In this document: positions 63,983 through 64,000 of the stretch, in pieces
How the letters are laid out: each line of letters begins with the position of its first letter
Numbering within the stretch: the first letter of the stretch is position 1
Assembly (NCBI GenBank): GCA_965228785.1
Contig: CBDDIF010000002.1
Coordinates: forward strand, 248,001 to 312,000
Direction: 5' to 3'
Source of the DNA: Hoeflea_A sp965228785
Lineage (GTDB): Bacteria > Pseudomonadota > Alphaproteobacteria > Rhizobiales > Rhizobiaceae
DNA length: 64,000 nucleotides
The notes under the pieces: model-generated
What the model saw: only the letters and a program-made list of their open reading frames with translations
Told to the model about the DNA's origin: nothing
Database searches by the model: none
Program-made: the position numbers and the translations under genes

Positions 63983-64000
63983 TCAGTTCGACGCGTCTTT
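63983..64000 (-). CDS. Possible C-terminal end of a minus-strand gene (partial)
   Basis: On the minus strand the last bases read KDASN followed by TGA (63983-63985). The strong minus-strand terminator 37 bases further supports the end of a gene that continues beyond the window. Too short to identify. Confidence 0.35.
   Translation of the reverse strand, partial: KDASN

Overview
The window looks like a chromosomal segment of an alphaproteobacterium of the order Hyphomicrobiales (Rhizobiales). The reasons are the gene order gyrA - coaD - two peptidylprolyl isomerases - queA - tgt, the block rlpA - D,D-carboxypeptidase - tmk - holB - metG - tatD - MBL hydrolase, a glutathione-dependent formaldehyde operon, and the generally high GC content. 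I cannot name the genus from sequence alone. There are no insertion sequences, phage modules or CRISPR arrays.

Layout. 1-5.8 kb: end of gyrA, two tiny membrane-protein genes on the minus strand, coaD, a periplasmic and a cytosolic cyclophilin, then queA-tgt for queuosine. 6-7.8 kb: class III cyclase with TolB-like and TPR regions. 7.9-11.3 kb (minus): S-(hydroxymethyl)glutathione dehydrogenase, a DUF188 protein, S-formylglutathione hydrolase and a thioredoxin-reductase-like flavoprotein. 11.4-14.2 kb: XRE regulator, small potassium channel, exported pentapeptide-repeat protein, lipB, tRNA-Leu(GAG). 14.3-17.3 kb: a divergent methyltransferase-like protein, an aldo/keto reductase, and two paralogous small unknown proteins. 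17.5-21 kb: peptide-type ABC binding protein and two permeases without ATPases. 21-25.6 kb: mazG, MFS transporter, HAD phosphatase, P-loop kinase-like protein, alpha/beta hydrolase. 25.6-33.6 kb (minus): a long housekeeping cluster from rlpA to a YbaK-family protein.

33.8-38.6 kb is an accessory, partly decayed stretch. It follows tRNA-Ser(UGA) and holds remnants of a LysR regulator and a choloylglycine-hydrolase-like gene, a DUF6790-like membrane protein, a uracil-DNA glycosylase family protein, and an AhpD-like/TetR divergent pair with matching palindromes. It ends with a truncated, nonsense-interrupted copy of the 5' end of the following RTX gene. 38.6-42.8 kb is a 1377-residue RTX protein with a DUF4214 end. 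42.9-45.5 kb pairs an FAD monooxygenase fused to a cytochrome b5 domain with a membrane di-iron hydroxylase. This is the most interesting candidate system in the window.

45.5-48 kb: cysteine synthase translationally coupled to a PLP decarboxylase. 48.6-50 kb: a second RTX protein with cadherin-like repeats and unusual cysteines. 50-56 kb: small membrane proteins, a DUF1513-imelysin pair (reduced iron-type operon), a SnoaL-like protein, a short HTH protein, an ankyrin protein and a DUF1761 protein. 56.3-61 kb: a complete BMP-type (nucleoside) ABC importer. 61.3-64 kb: UbiH-like hydroxylase, AEC transporter, HspQ, and a terminator for a minus-strand gene that runs off the end.
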